64,000 bases of DNA, taken from contig HG326664.1 of assembly GCA_000308255.3 (NCBI GenBank), positions 177,368-241,367 on the forward strand, read 5' to 3'. Every line of letters begins with the position of its first letter. The first letter of the stretch is position 1. The DNA is from Anaerococcus pacaensis 9403502. GTDB taxonomy: Bacteria; Bacillota; Clostridia; Tissierellales; Peptoniphilaceae. Positions 43,645 through 51,580 of this stretch are shown piece by piece. Made by a program: the position numbers and the translations under genes. Below the pieces are notes generated by a model. It saw only the letters and a program-made list of their open reading frames with translations, was not told the DNA's origin and did not search any database.

Positions 43645-45761
43645 ATTTCAATCCACACCTCCGTGAAGGAGGTGACAAGATGTAGAGGTTGAGATACTTA
43701 TGCCTTATTATATTTCAATCCACACCTCCGTGTAGGAGGTGACTAAAAAATGAACGACAAATTAGAAATTGCAAAAATATTTCAATCCATACCTCCGTGT
43801 AGGAGGTGACAGTAGCTGGATAATTAATAAGAGCAAGATAAGCATCAATTTCAATCCACACCTCCGTGTAGGAGGTGACGGAGTTTAAGACGGAGGATGA
43901 AGTGGCGACTATTATTTCAATCCACACCTCCGTGTAGGAGGTGACTTTTTATGGGTTTTACTAAGTCTTCTAATATTCCAATTTCAATCCACACCTCCGT
44001 GTAGGAGGTGATACGAGGGATTATAATAACCCTGTGGAATTTTATAATTTCAATCCACACCTCCGTGTAGGAGGTGACGTACGCTGGTAATTATTTTTTA
44101 CGTAGACATTATATATTTCAATCCACACCTCCGTGTAGGAGGTGACTAAGTTTGAAATCGAATTTAAGGGCGATGATGAAATTTCAATCCACACCTCCGT
44201 GTAGGAGGTGACAAAGAAGGGATAATTTAAAAAAATAGGTAATATTATATTTCAATCCACACCTCCGTGTAGGAGGTGACTTAAGAATATTTTTGAAAAA
44301 TTGATAAAATCAGATATTTCAATCCACACCTCCGTGTAGGAGGTGTCTTCAGAAAATTACGGTAATTTTGATTTTTTACATATTTCAATCCACACCTCCG
44401 TGTAGGAGGTGACAAGGTCTGCTAAGCAGACTGGTAGTAGGTTGCTTATTTCAATCCACACCTCCGTGTAGGAGGTGACATATATCCCTCAGTAACCATT
44501 TCATCTATTATCGTTTATTTCAATCCACACCTCCGTGTAGGAGGTGACTAAAAAAGAGCTCAGAAGATTTTTAAAAAAGCTAATTTCAATCCACACCTCC
44601 GTGTAGGAGGTGACAGGCGGGCGAGGGCTATCCTTATCAAAGTCATATAATTTCAATCCACACCTCCGTGTAGGAGGTGACTTGATATATACGCTAATTT
44701 AGGTGGTCACGATGACATTTCAATCCACACCTCCGTGTAGGAGGTGACGTGGAGCGCAAAGCGTCAAGCGTGGTATTACACAATTTCAATCCACACCTCC
44801 GTGTAGGAGGTGACTCTTGTATATTGTCCATTTTAAATATAAAAGGGAAATTTCAATCCACACCTCCGTGTAGGAGGTGACCCGACTTTGAAGACCCACC
44901 ATACGATAGTAATGAGGATTTCAATCCACACCTCCGTGTAGGAGGTGACTTATGCGCCTTTGGGGAGTTTGGATGGATTTAGTGATATTTCAATCCACAC
45001 CTCCGTGTAGGAGGTAACCTTTCGGATTAGAATTAATAGCAGTAAGTGATGTACATTTCAATCCACACCTCCGTGTAGGAGGTGACCTATCCAAAGGATC
45101 TCGTAAGCATCCCCTTTGATAATTTCAATCCACACCTCCGTGTAGGAGGTGACACTCGATATATCGAGCATTTATAGCTTTAAGTGAATCAATTTCAATC
45201 CACACCTCCGTGTAGGAGGTGACAAAATTCATCAGCAGAGGAGCAAAAAAAGTTTTTTATTTCAATCCACACCTCCGTGTAGGAGGTGACTTCTTTATCA
45301 CCAGTTATCAATAACTTACCATATTCTATTTCAATCCACACCTCCGTGTAGGAGGTGACTAAATACGTAGATTTGCTCTATATAACTATTGGTATTTCAA
45401 TCCACACCTCCGTGTAGGAGGTGACTAAAGCTAAATATTGGATGGGTGTTTTGTATCCTGAATTTCAATCCACACCTCCGTGTAGGAGGTGACTAGAAAT
45501 TGCTAAGTCAATAGGTTTAAGTGTTGCTATTTCAATCCACACCTCCGTGTAGGAGGTGACTTATGGTGATGCAATTATCCCCATGACAATTGATATTTCA
45601 ATCCACACCTCCGTGTAGGAGGTGACAGGGCATGCCCTCCCCCTCTTTTTTACCACGTAGTATTTCAATCCACACCTCCGTGTAGGAGGTGACACATATA
45701 CACTCAATGGTTTTTCTTCACTAACAGTAATTTCAATCCACACCTCCGTGTAGGAGGTGAC
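43645..45761 (-). CRISPR. Type I-C CRISPR array, 32 repeats
   Basis: There are 32 repeats of 32 bp with 31 spacers of 34-38 bp. On the transcribed minus strand the repeat begins GTC, has stem arms ACCTCC and GGAGGT, and ends TGGATTGAAAT, the type I-C pattern. Most copies are identical. Single changes occur in the repeats at 43645, 43779, 43981, 44316 and 44987. The array lies downstream of cas2, and the decay is at the low-coordinate end, so the leader is at 45762-45884. No repeated spacer was noticed. Apparent ORFs inside the array are artefacts of the repeat. Confidence 0.98.
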
Positions 45762-45884
45762 AGCATTTTTTCAACGTTTTTTCCATAAAATTAATTTGAA
45801 AAACACAGAAAACAATTAATTTTATAAAATATTCAGTTTTACCCGCGCGAGAGTAAGCTAATATAATGTGTATTTAAGGTTCGC
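45762..45884 (-). promoter_or_regulatory. CRISPR leader with a 12-bp inverted repeat
   Basis: The AT-rich 123-bp gap between cas2 and the first repeat is the expected leader. It holds a perfect inverted pair ATAAAATTAATT / AATTAATTTTAT at 45785-45796 and 45814-45825, about 24 bp from the first repeat. A TATATT -10-like box lies near 45859-45864. The palindrome may be a docking or bending site for spacer integration. Confidence 0.65.
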
Positions 45885-46178
45885 TTAAATAATTAATAGG
45901 TCTTGGTCAGGATCATATGATTCATCCTTTCCTATGGTTTCTACCCTATTTTGCCAATTTTTGCCTAGGTTATAAAATCTAATACTGTCGTTTTCTAAAT
46001 CGATTATAGATATCAATTTATTTTTCAAATCAGATAATTGAGCTGGAGTTAGTGAACATTCAAATACTGAATTTTGTACTCTTTGTCCAAAATTAGTACA
46101 CTGTTTTGAAACGTTTCTTAGCCTTTTTAGACCTCTTTTATCAGTAGTGTTTACATCGTAAGTTATTAAAACCATCAT
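45885..46178 (-). CDS. cas2: CRISPR-associated endoribonuclease/integration subunit Cas2
   Basis: Cas2 bridges two Cas1 dimers during spacer integration. The 97-aa ferredoxin-fold protein starts VLITYDVNTTDKRGLKRLRNVSKQC, with the conserved Asp after the first strand, and has the segment GQRVQNSVFECSLTPAQLSDL. Length and motifs fit type I-C Cas2. It lies four bases after the cas1 frame and is intact, unlike cas1. Confidence 0.96.
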   Translation of the reverse strand: MMVLITYDVNTTDKRGLKRLRNVSKQCTNFGQRVQNSVFECSLTPAQLSDLKNKLISIIDLENDSIRFYNLGKNWQNRVETIGKDESYDPDQDLLII

Positions 46179-46182
46179 TTTT

Positions 46183-47213
46183 TTATCCCTTAATTAGAAA
46201 TGGAGGATAGGCTTCCAAGTCTCCCCTTATAAATCTATTTAGCAACAGAGCTTGTACATGAGGAATTAGGCCAATCTTAACTTTTTCATTTATATAGGGA
46301 TGTAGGATTTCATCTTGTTTCCTCTTTTGCCAATTTTCTAATACTTTTCCTCTCCCTTTTTCATTAAGGAGTACCGCTCCATTTTCTTTTAACTCAAAGT
46401 CTTTTTTTGAAACTATATTTTTATTAATTAAAGTTAATACTAGTCTGTCACACATGTAGCCTCTTAGGTCTTCTATCATGTCTAATGCCATTGAAGCTCT
46501 TCCAGGCCTGTCAACATGGAAAAAACCTACATAACTATCTATTCCCACACCCTCTAATGCTGATTGCATCTCATAAGTTAAGAGTGAATAAGTGAATGAT
46601 AATAATGCATTTACTGGATCTAAAGGCGGTCTTCTATTTCTATTTATGAAATAAAAATCCTCTCTTTGACTTAATATCATTTCATCAAAGACACTGAAGT
46701 ATTTTTGTGCAGCATTTCCTTCTATAGCTCTAATAGAGTTACTATCTTTTTCTTTTAAAATATATTTAAGTAGTTTATCCAAGTCATCTATAACTTGATC
46801 TAGTCTACCTACATCCAATTTCGTTCCATGATCTCTAAGCGCTCTTTGTAAAATTTTCTTTGAATTATAGATTTTGGCATATATTATATTTTTCACAAAT
46901 TCAATGTTTCTTGGATCATCTGCATATCTGTATTGCTCTCTTCTCAGCAAAACATTTCCATTAGTCTTACCTATTATCCTGCCGCAATATTTACCGTTTG
47001 GAGTAAAGAAAGATATCAGTAGATTGTTTTCCATAGCAAACTTCATTAGAGAAGGACTTACGCCAGCGTAGTTGAAACATACTATTCCATCTAATATATG
47101 GATAGGAAATCTTTTTAGAATTTTATTTTCCTTTATTATAACTACATTTTACCATCTTTGGATATATATACATCCTCTAACGTCACATATAATATATTGA
47201 GTAATTTCTTCAT
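46183..47213 (-). pseudogene. cas1: cas1 broken by a one-base deletion
   Basis: Cas1 is the integrase for new spacers. The C-terminal 287 codons are intact and show the metal-site segments AIEGNAAQKYF, ALSFTYSLLTYEMQSALEGVGIDSYVGFFHVDR (Glu and His) and SMALDMIEDLRG. The N-terminus starts at ATG 47213 as MKKLLNILYVTLEDVYISKDGK, then meets ATG TAG. Adding one A to the A4 run (plus-strand T at 47147-47150) restores NVVIIKENKILKRFPIHIL and DGIVCFNYAGVSPSLMKF, giving 343 aa, the usual I-C length. It could be a real mutation or a sequencing error. Restart at ATG 47046 would lack about 56 residues. Confidence 0.88.
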
Positions 47214-47214
47214 A

Positions 47215-47862
47215 CTATTCATCCATCATATAATTATATACAGATTTTTTCTTTTTAGTCAGACGTGGCATACATAAATCATACAATGAGCATAATGTAC
47301 AGTTTTTAAAGAACTCTGCACTAGGTGTAATTTTTTTATCATACATTAGGTGCATATCTTTAACCGTATCATAAACTTCTTTTCTTAGCTCTTCATTTAA
47401 ATCGATAACTTCCCTTCGATTAGTTTGGAAATAGTATAGATCAGAAGTTTTTAATTTAATTCCCAATTCTTCCTCTAGACACATAGCTTGTGCCATTAGT
47501 TGAACCTTATCTCTATTATCTTTTTTAGGTTTACCCCTCTTATATTCAACGATATTCGGCCACCATTTACCTTTTTTATTATTTATAGTAATACCATTTA
47601 AGTCTTTATAAAATTCAATAGTATCTATAATTCCAGAAAGTTTTAATTTACTTGATGCAATAGGCACCGCCCTAGAGATTATAATATCTCTTCTTTTTTC
47701 TTTAATAAATGGATTATCTGTTTTTTCATGGAGATTTTGGCCTTCAGTGGTATATAGGTTTTCTTTCCAAGCTTGTTCGATATGAATCAGTGCCCATTGT
47801 CGTTTACAAAAGTAGTAATGCTGCAAGCCACTTAGCATTAGATAATCATCTTCAGCTGACAA
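47215..47862 (-). CDS. cas4: Cas4 exonuclease for prespacer processing
   Basis: Cas4 trims prespacers and helps select the PAM in type I-C. The 215-aa RecB-like protein has the N-terminal cysteine in YYFCKRQWALIHIEQAW, a QLM-type motif in KVQLMAQAMCLEEEL and the C-terminal iron-sulfur cysteines CTLCSLYDLC. The start is a TTG at 47862, two bases from the cas7 stop with GAGGG upstream; MSAEDDYLMLSGLQHY resembles family N-termini. It ends one base before the cas1 start codon. Confidence 0.93.
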   Translation of the reverse strand: MSAEDDYLMLSGLQHYYFCKRQWALIHIEQAWKENLYTTEGQNLHEKTDNPFIKEKRRDIIISRAVPIASSKLKLSGIIDTIEFYKDLNGITINNKKGKWWPNIVEYKRGKPKKDNRDKVQLMAQAMCLEEELGIKLKTSDLYYFQTNRREVIDLNEELRKEVYDTVKDMHLMYDKKITPSAEFFKNCTLCSLYDLCMPRLTKKKKSVYNYMMDE

Positions 47863-48738
47863 TTATATGCCCTCTATTATTTCTAGTTCAAGGCCCATTT
47901 GTTTATATTCATTTAATTTTTCTTCATCTAATCTAAAGTTATAATCTTCATAGGTAGGATTGGTGTTATTGATATCAAGCTCATCCCACTTAGCTAGTTG
48001 TTTAATTTTAGAGCTAGAAATATCGCCTAATTTGTTACTGTGCTTAAACCAGTAAATTTCTTTTACTTCCATGCTGCCATCAGGTCTTGCACTTGATACA
48101 TCATTTATAAACAGCGTCCTAAGAGATTCTTTGAGGATATCTAAATCTTTCTCATCAAATCCTGTTCTTTCCGAATAATAACAGTTTACACTACCTTGCA
48201 CCAGGTATACTCCGTAGTTTATATAGTTTTTACTACCCATAGTATCTGAACTTCTTGCCTTACCTTTAGGATCTTGTCCATTTGTAGATCTTACTATTTG
48301 CATAGTTTCAGTTATAACAGGATCTAATGATTTTGAAATGCCAATAGAAACTGGTCCTCTGATGCCTACAGAGTTGTTATTAAAAGTTATAACTTGGCCA
48401 AAAGATCTTACATCTATCCACTTTTCATTTACTGTTTGTTCTATTATCACAGGATCTTTTTCTTTACCAAGGATATCTGTGTATCTTTTTTCCAATGAGT
48501 TAAATCCATCATCTATTCTATCGTTAGCTTTGACAAATATATCATAACCTTCACCTAAGTTATTTTCTTTATATTGGTCTTGCATTCTATTTCTTACTTT
48601 TCTCTTAAGACAAACATCTGACATTATACCGTATCCAAGTGAATCAACTCTCGGCATATTTCCTGCTAAAGGATCTCCGTTTGGATTTGCATTCTTTACT
48701 TCTAGGGTCATCATAAAATCTATTTTGTTATTAATCAT
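47863..48738 (-). CDS. cas7: Cas7 (Csd2), Cascade backbone subunit
   Basis: Cas7 coats the crRNA spacer in the I-C Cascade. The 291-aa protein begins INNKIDFMMTLEVKNANPNGDPLAGNMPRVDSLGYG, the hallmark of Csd2, and has VRSFGQVITFNNNSVGIRGPVSI and SDTMGSKNYINYGVYLVQGSVN. ATG 48738 is used because AGGAGGAGAATA precedes it; a longer frame overlaps cas8c. It overlaps the cas8c end by 8 bases. Confidence 0.95.
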   Translation of the reverse strand: MINNKIDFMMTLEVKNANPNGDPLAGNMPRVDSLGYGIMSDVCLKRKVRNRMQDQYKENNLGEGYDIFVKANDRIDDGFNSLEKRYTDILGKEKDPVIIEQTVNEKWIDVRSFGQVITFNNNSVGIRGPVSIGISKSLDPVITETMQIVRSTNGQDPKGKARSSDTMGSKNYINYGVYLVQGSVNCYYSERTGFDEKDLDILKESLRTLFINDVSSARPDGSMEVKEIYWFKHSNKLGDISSSKIKQLAKWDELDINNTNPTYEDYNFRLDEEKLNEYKQMGLELEIIEGI

Positions 48739-50662
48739 TATTCTCCTCCTGATCAATGTTAGTACTCTTTTCGTATAATGAGCTGTTTTGAGCGGTATAT
48801 CCAAATAAGAATTTGTAGTCTAGTGGTAGGTTAAAACTTTTATCATCTAAATTATAATTCTCACTTAAAGTGTTTAATATTGCTGTCTTATTATTTTGAA
48901 TTTTACTGTATATTCCCGGTTTAGTAGTCTTTAGCTTGTTACTATATGGACTTATCTTCTTTTCCAATATATTTATTGTTGTCATAGGTCTATCGAGGTA
49001 GTTGCTCCAATATTTCTCAGCATTGGTTAATCTTTGATTGTCTTCATATAATGCCCTTTCAGTATTTTGGTATATACTTAGCAATCTTCCCAACAAGTAT
49101 GACCTATCAGTATTATTTGTATCGAGCATCCTAGTAAATTCCTCCCCATCTTTATCTTGTAATATTGCTCTAGCAACTAAGAGCATATTGTTCCATATTC
49201 GTACATCCTTATATCTATTTCTAGTTCTAATGTTATATTTAAATTTATCTTCAAAATTTTTAGGAATATAGTATCCATTTAATAGACTAGTAATTAATGA
49301 GATATATTGATTGTTCATGAACTTTTTATTGTCATAAGCTAATTTGGTAGTATTGTTGTCTCCTCTTTCTATACCGTAAGCGTTCATAAATATGCTATAA
49401 AATGAAGGAGTATATGGTCTAAAATCACCTATCTCATTATCATATCTTTCCCAACTATACCTATTCTCCCATTTTACGAGTTTGTCGTTTAACTCAGATA
49501 CAGTCAGTACATCAAAGTATTTAATCACGACTCTACCGGGATTGAAGGAGTCTATTACCATACAATAGAAGTCTGAGTCATCGCTATAGTTAGCTCTACC
49601 TAGCTTTATTGATTGACCAGCTAGATTGGTTTTCTTATTGGCTGGCGCCAGTTTATTACTATCCAATCCTAGAATTGACAAAAATTCTATATCATTGTCA
49701 AATATTTTATTATATGTGATATCAATTTTTTGGGAATTTTTGATATCTTCAGAGAACCAAGTTAATAAGTATTGACTTTCGGCAATTCTGTTTGATGAAT
49801 TTTTATTTTCGATTAGATAATTTAACATTAGATGTATCTTTTCTGATGTTTCTCTACCAATCTCAATACTGCTCGATTCTTTGGATAATCGACCAAAATA
49901 AGTTTCTTTGTTATTGCTTATACTTATTAGCTTAGCATTGCCTAAAATACCACGATGTTTTTTCGTTAGATATTGCTCTCTCCCCGATATTCCACATATT
50001 CCATTTGGCTGATCCTTGTAATTGGTAAAGGATATAAAGGACTTATGCAAGTCATTATATTCTGTTACGCTAACATTCTTATAATCTTCATATGATAAAA
50101 TGACAAATTCTAGGAAAATATCTGCTAAATCTATTTTTGTATCCTCATCTTTAATTATGAAACCATTTATTTGTGGCTCATGCTCACCGGTTATAGATTC
50201 AGCAATATCGCTTATAGCTTTTCCATTATCTAAAAATTTAAATATTATCTCTAAGTAATTTTTTATTTCTCTCTTTTCTTCGTATTCTATCCATTCAAGT
50301 AGATTATGTTTATATTCTTCTAGTAATCTTCCATTCTCATCAAAAATATATTTAACTTTATCTACTAATGCATGACTAGGGGCTTTTCTTCCAGATCTTG
50401 ATGCAGAGTCTTTAGTTACTGGAAATACTATGATATCACTTTTGTTTCTCTCTTTATCAACATCATCCTTATATTGGTCTAAGAACGAAGCCTTGAAAAT
50501 AGAAGAATCTCGATGGAGTTCTATTCTTATGATATTAGATCCGTTAGATCTTAATTTGGAGTGGTAGATGGGTAAAAGTATTGTATCTTCGCTATGATTG
50601 TCTACTAAACCCATCTCTTCTGCGTACTCGTATGATTTAAGTAGAGCATCTAATGTATTCAT
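48731..50662 (-). CDS. cas8c: Cas8c (Csd1), large Cascade subunit
   Basis: Cas8c recognises the PAM and recruits Cas3. The 643-aa length fits Csd1. Segments such as SGREQYLTKKHRGILGNAKLISI, NSSNRIAESQYLLTWFSED and FYCMVIDSFNPGRVVIKYFDVLTVSELNDKLVKW are typical. In type I-C an internal start inside cas8c can produce a Cas11-like small subunit; the C-terminal part (from about residue 500) could serve this, but no clear internal RBS was confirmed. It overlaps cas5 by four bases. Confidence 0.93.
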   Translation of the reverse strand: MNTLDALLKSYEYAEEMGLVDNHSEDTILLPIYHSKLRSNGSNIIRIELHRDSSIFKASFLDQYKDDVDKERNKSDIIVFPVTKDSASRSGRKAPSHALVDKVKYIFDENGRLLEEYKHNLLEWIEYEEKREIKNYLEIIFKFLDNGKAISDIAESITGEHEPQINGFIIKDEDTKIDLADIFLEFVILSYEDYKNVSVTEYNDLHKSFISFTNYKDQPNGICGISGREQYLTKKHRGILGNAKLISISNNKETYFGRLSKESSSIEIGRETSEKIHLMLNYLIENKNSSNRIAESQYLLTWFSEDIKNSQKIDITYNKIFDNDIEFLSILGLDSNKLAPANKKTNLAGQSIKLGRANYSDDSDFYCMVIDSFNPGRVVIKYFDVLTVSELNDKLVKWENRYSWERYDNEIGDFRPYTPSFYSIFMNAYGIERGDNNTTKLAYDNKKFMNNQYISLITSLLNGYYIPKNFEDKFKYNIRTRNRYKDVRIWNNMLLVARAILQDKDGEEFTRMLDTNNTDRSYLLGRLLSIYQNTERALYEDNQRLTNAEKYWSNYLDRPMTTINILEKKISPYSNKLKTTKPGIYSKIQNNKTAILNTLSENYNLDDKSFNLPLDYKFLFGYTAQNSSLYEKSTNIDQEENND

Positions 50663-51384
50663 AGGCCTTCCTCAAATCTTTCGTATTCCTTGTACTCTTC
50701 ATCTACAGGCTTAACTTCTTCTGGATACTTAAAACTATAGGTATTGAGTACATTTTCGATTACGTAATCACTATTGTCTTCATAGTTTATTACGCCATCT
50801 TTCATTATTATTTCAGAAAATTGAGCTATAAGAGGTTCTCCAGAGTTTGTAGGGTACTTAAATGAGTTGAACATAATACCAAAAGATATAGTTTCACCAT
50901 CATAATAACTCTTGGCTTCCTTATAATACGTTTCATCAATCTCATCTATATAGGCTAAGCACTCACGAGTGCCTAAAAAAACGTCGCGCCTCCCACCTTT
51001 TTTTAATGACCTTTTCATAATCGCTTCGTGCTTCCTTTCATCCCTATCAGCGACTAAATCTTCTCTATCCATGTTCCACTCAAAATGAAACTTGATTAGA
51101 TATTCTACATCACGGAGATAGGTATATTGGTTAAGGTCATTTGCTCCATTGCCTAATAAGGTTCTAGCTCCCATAGATTCAGTGGTTATTTTATTTATTA
51201 CCTTAACCTCATTTACTTTGTTCACTAGCGTTGGTTTAAAGTATACCGCATCCACTATGCCTCTTAATGCTTCTTGTGTAGGAATACTATAAGAGTAACG
51301 ATCTCCACTTGCCTTGGAGCTAGGGCTAGTGAATAGCCCATAGGATCCATAAACCTTCATATAAAAATCTGGTGATCTATACAT
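50659..51384 (-). CDS. cas5c: Cas5c (Cas5d), crRNA-processing subunit
   Basis: In type I-C, Cas5 cuts the repeat at the base of its stem, leaving an 11-nt 5' handle, and stays in Cascade. The 241-aa protein starts SPDFYMKVYGSYGLFTSPSSKASGDRYSYSIPTQEALRGIVDAVYF, with the Tyr-rich loop of the family, and has the basic segment ADRDERKHEAIMKRSLKKGGRRDVFLGTRECLAYI. It is the first gene of the cas5-8-7-4-1-2 operon. Its leader contains a site matching a crRNA-like guide encoded upstream on the other strand. Confidence 0.94.
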   Translation of the reverse strand: MYRSPDFYMKVYGSYGLFTSPSSKASGDRYSYSIPTQEALRGIVDAVYFKPTLVNKVNEVKVINKITTESMGARTLLGNGANDLNQYTYLRDVEYLIKFHFEWNMDREDLVADRDERKHEAIMKRSLKKGGRRDVFLGTRECLAYIDEIDETYYKEAKSYYDGETISFGIMFNSFKYPTNSGEPLIAQFSEIIMKDGVINYEDNSDYVIENVLNTYSFKYPEEVKPVDEEYKEYERFEEGL

Positions 51385-51401
51385 GTGATCAATCTCCTTT
51401 A

Positions 51402-51421
51402 TTCGTTATTTAAGATAAGCT
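51402..51421 (+). promoter_or_regulatory. Predicted Cascade target in the cas5 leader: TTC PAM plus 17-nt protospacer
   Basis: TTC (51402-51404) is followed by GTTATTTAAGATAAGCT. The spacer-like part of the nearby crRNA-like element reads GTTATTTTAGATAAGCT, identical except at position 8. The site lies between the cas5 promoter start (about 51431) and its RBS (51393-51399), so a bound Cascade would block transcription. The guide could also pair directly with the cas5 mRNA leader. Confidence 0.8.
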
Positions 51422-51437
51422 ACAATTTACATTTATA

Positions 51438-51466
51438 ATTTTAATTCAATACTATTTAATTGTCAA
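51438..51466 (-). promoter_or_regulatory. Promoter of the cas5-cas8c-cas7-cas4-cas1-cas2 operon
   Basis: On the minus strand, a perfect TTGACA (51461-51466) and TAAAAT (51438-51443) are 17 bp apart. Transcription would start near 51431, giving a leader of about 47 nt that includes the predicted guide target. Confidence 0.8.
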
Positions 51467-51488
51467 ATGAAAAATAAATTAAAAGCAG

Positions 51489-51494
51489 TATAAT
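51489..51494 (+). promoter_or_regulatory. -10 box of the crRNA-like RNA
   Basis: A perfect TATAAT ends 6 bp before the repeat-like element, placing the expected start at about 51501, its first base. No good -35 lies 16-18 bp upstream; TTGTCA at 51460-51465 is 23 bp away. The promoter may be weak or need an activator. Confidence 0.55.
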
Positions 51495-51500
51495 TTACAT

Positions 51501-51580
51501 GTCTAGTTATACTAGTGGATTGAAATGTTATTTTAGATAAGCTCGCCTAGGAAAGATTCTTTCTTTTCTAGGAGCTATTT
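51501..51580 (+). ncRNA. crRNA-like regulatory RNA (CreR/CreA-like guide)
   Basis: The first 26 bases copy the shape of an array repeat: GT, stem CTAGT-TAT-ACTAG, then TGGATTGAAAT, the exact 11-nt handle that follows the stem in the I-C repeats here. The stem bases differ from the array repeat but still pair. The next 17 bases (51527-51543) match the cas5 leader site with one mismatch, and that site has a TTC PAM. A stable hairpin follows. The base before this guide region in the element itself is AAT, not TTC, so it would not target itself. Inferred role: Cascade-guided repression of the cas operon. No toxin ORF was found beside it. Confidence 0.75.
51540..51576. terminator. Hairpin shared by the crRNA-like RNA and cas3
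   Basis: AGCT (51540-51543) pairs with AGCT (51573-51576) and CCTAGGAAAG (51546-51555) pairs with CTTTTCTAGG (51563-51572), leaving a 7-nt loop. It begins exactly where guide-target complementarity ends. It can close the small RNA on the plus strand and end the cas3 transcript on the minus strand; T tracts are weak on both sides. Confidence 0.65.

Noticed and set aside
43715..45743. Short ORFs in the array that repeat a VWIEI motif
   Set aside because: They are translations of CRISPR repeats on the minus strand and contain spacers; they have no RBS and are not genes.
47130..47160. Programmed frameshifting to make full-length Cas1
   Set aside because: The bases around the A4 run do not form a standard slippery heptamer, and a -1 slip would leave poor P-site pairing. 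A mutation or sequencing error is simpler.
51385..51580. A toxin gene paired with the crRNA-like element (CreT-like)
   Set aside because: I looked for a short ORF with an RBS in the gap and found none. The target lies in the cas5 leader instead, so autoregulation fits better.
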